Positions 33,775 through 33,836 of a DNA stretch of 33,836 bases are shown in pieces. This DNA comes from Actinomycetes bacterium (lineage in GTDB: Bacteria; Actinomycetota; Actinomycetes; Streptosporangiales; Streptosporangiaceae), in assembly GCA_025964575.1 (NCBI GenBank), contig JAOPYO010000145.1, positions 1 through 33,836 of the forward strand, given 5' to 3'. Below the pieces are notes generated by a model. That model was not told the DNA's origin, searched no databases, and saw only the letters and a program-made list of their open reading frames with translations. A program made the translations under genes and the position numbers. Every line of letters starts with the position of its first letter. Position 1 is the first letter of the stretch.

Positions 33775-33795
33775 CTATGACGGCTCGGGGCGCAT
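33775..33795 (-). other. 6-codon upstream ORF in the sepH leader
   Basis: ATG 33795 follows GGGAAGGGCACGC and encodes MRPEPS, ending in TAG 18 bases before the sepH ATG. The sequence around it, AAGG-R-CACGCATGC, is repeated at the true sepH start, so the start module seems duplicated. Translation is not proven. Confidence 0.45.
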
Positions 33796-33836
33796 GCGTG
33801 CCCTTCCCCCGGATCCCCGAGTCTCTCTTTACGACA

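Overview
The window comes from a high-GC filamentous actinomycete. Supporting signs are GC-saturated third codon positions, many GTG starts, a SepH division protein, a SARP/AfsR-type giant regulator, a Rex operator in front of ndh, and the NIF3 / zinc-ribbon / RNase HI-phosphatase gene order that I know from Streptomyces and relatives. Streptosporangiales is my best guess for the order, but this is inference. I saw no tRNA, rRNA, CRISPR array, transposase or integrase.

Bases 1-11023 hold the right-hand part of a biosynthetic locus on the + strand. It contains a 2.2-kaa type I polyketide synthase cut by the window edge (two nitronate-monooxygenase-like domains, KS, AT, KR), a free-standing acyl carrier protein, two alpha/beta hydrolases, a family 1 glycosyltransferase and a protein that aligns by eye along its length with galactokinase but has lost all three GHMP-kinase motifs. 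A perfect 16-bp hairpin closes the locus. The chain-building and sugar-transfer sites look intact (KS Cys/His/His, AT Ser/His, ACP Ser, GT motif). Several tailoring sites are altered: the KR catalytic Ser and Tyr are Gly and His, the flavoenzyme-type His is Gln, hydrolase 1 lacks the usual Asp, and the kinase motifs are gone. No frameshift or stop breaks these genes. The PKS also lacks an internal ACP, and a Pro-Thr/Gly linker lies where one would be expected. This is the most unusual system in the window.

Bases 11025-14210 carry four minus-strand genes: a small conserved protein behind a near-consensus SOS box, an unrecognised three-helix membrane protein, a DUF6191-like protein and a PNPOx-fold protein. 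Bases 14309-17151 form the NIF3, zinc-ribbon and RNase HI/phosphatase operon. It contains a REP-like intergenic element, and a second copy of that element lies between the ABC transporter genes near 28.9 kb. Bases 17159-18651 hold ndh with a strand-specific terminator and a Rex operator.

Bases 18985-24019 contain a PEBP-family lipoprotein, a membrane-anchored protein with Tyr/Gly/Ser/Gln low-complexity repeats, and a SulP transporter fused to a beta-carbonic anhydrase. RNase P RNA follows on the minus strand (24034-24427), then an AfsR-like regulator, a DrrAB-type ABC exporter (minus), two bacterial PH-domain membrane proteins (YdbS/YdbT-like) and sepH (minus), whose leader carries a 6-codon upstream ORF with a duplicated start module.
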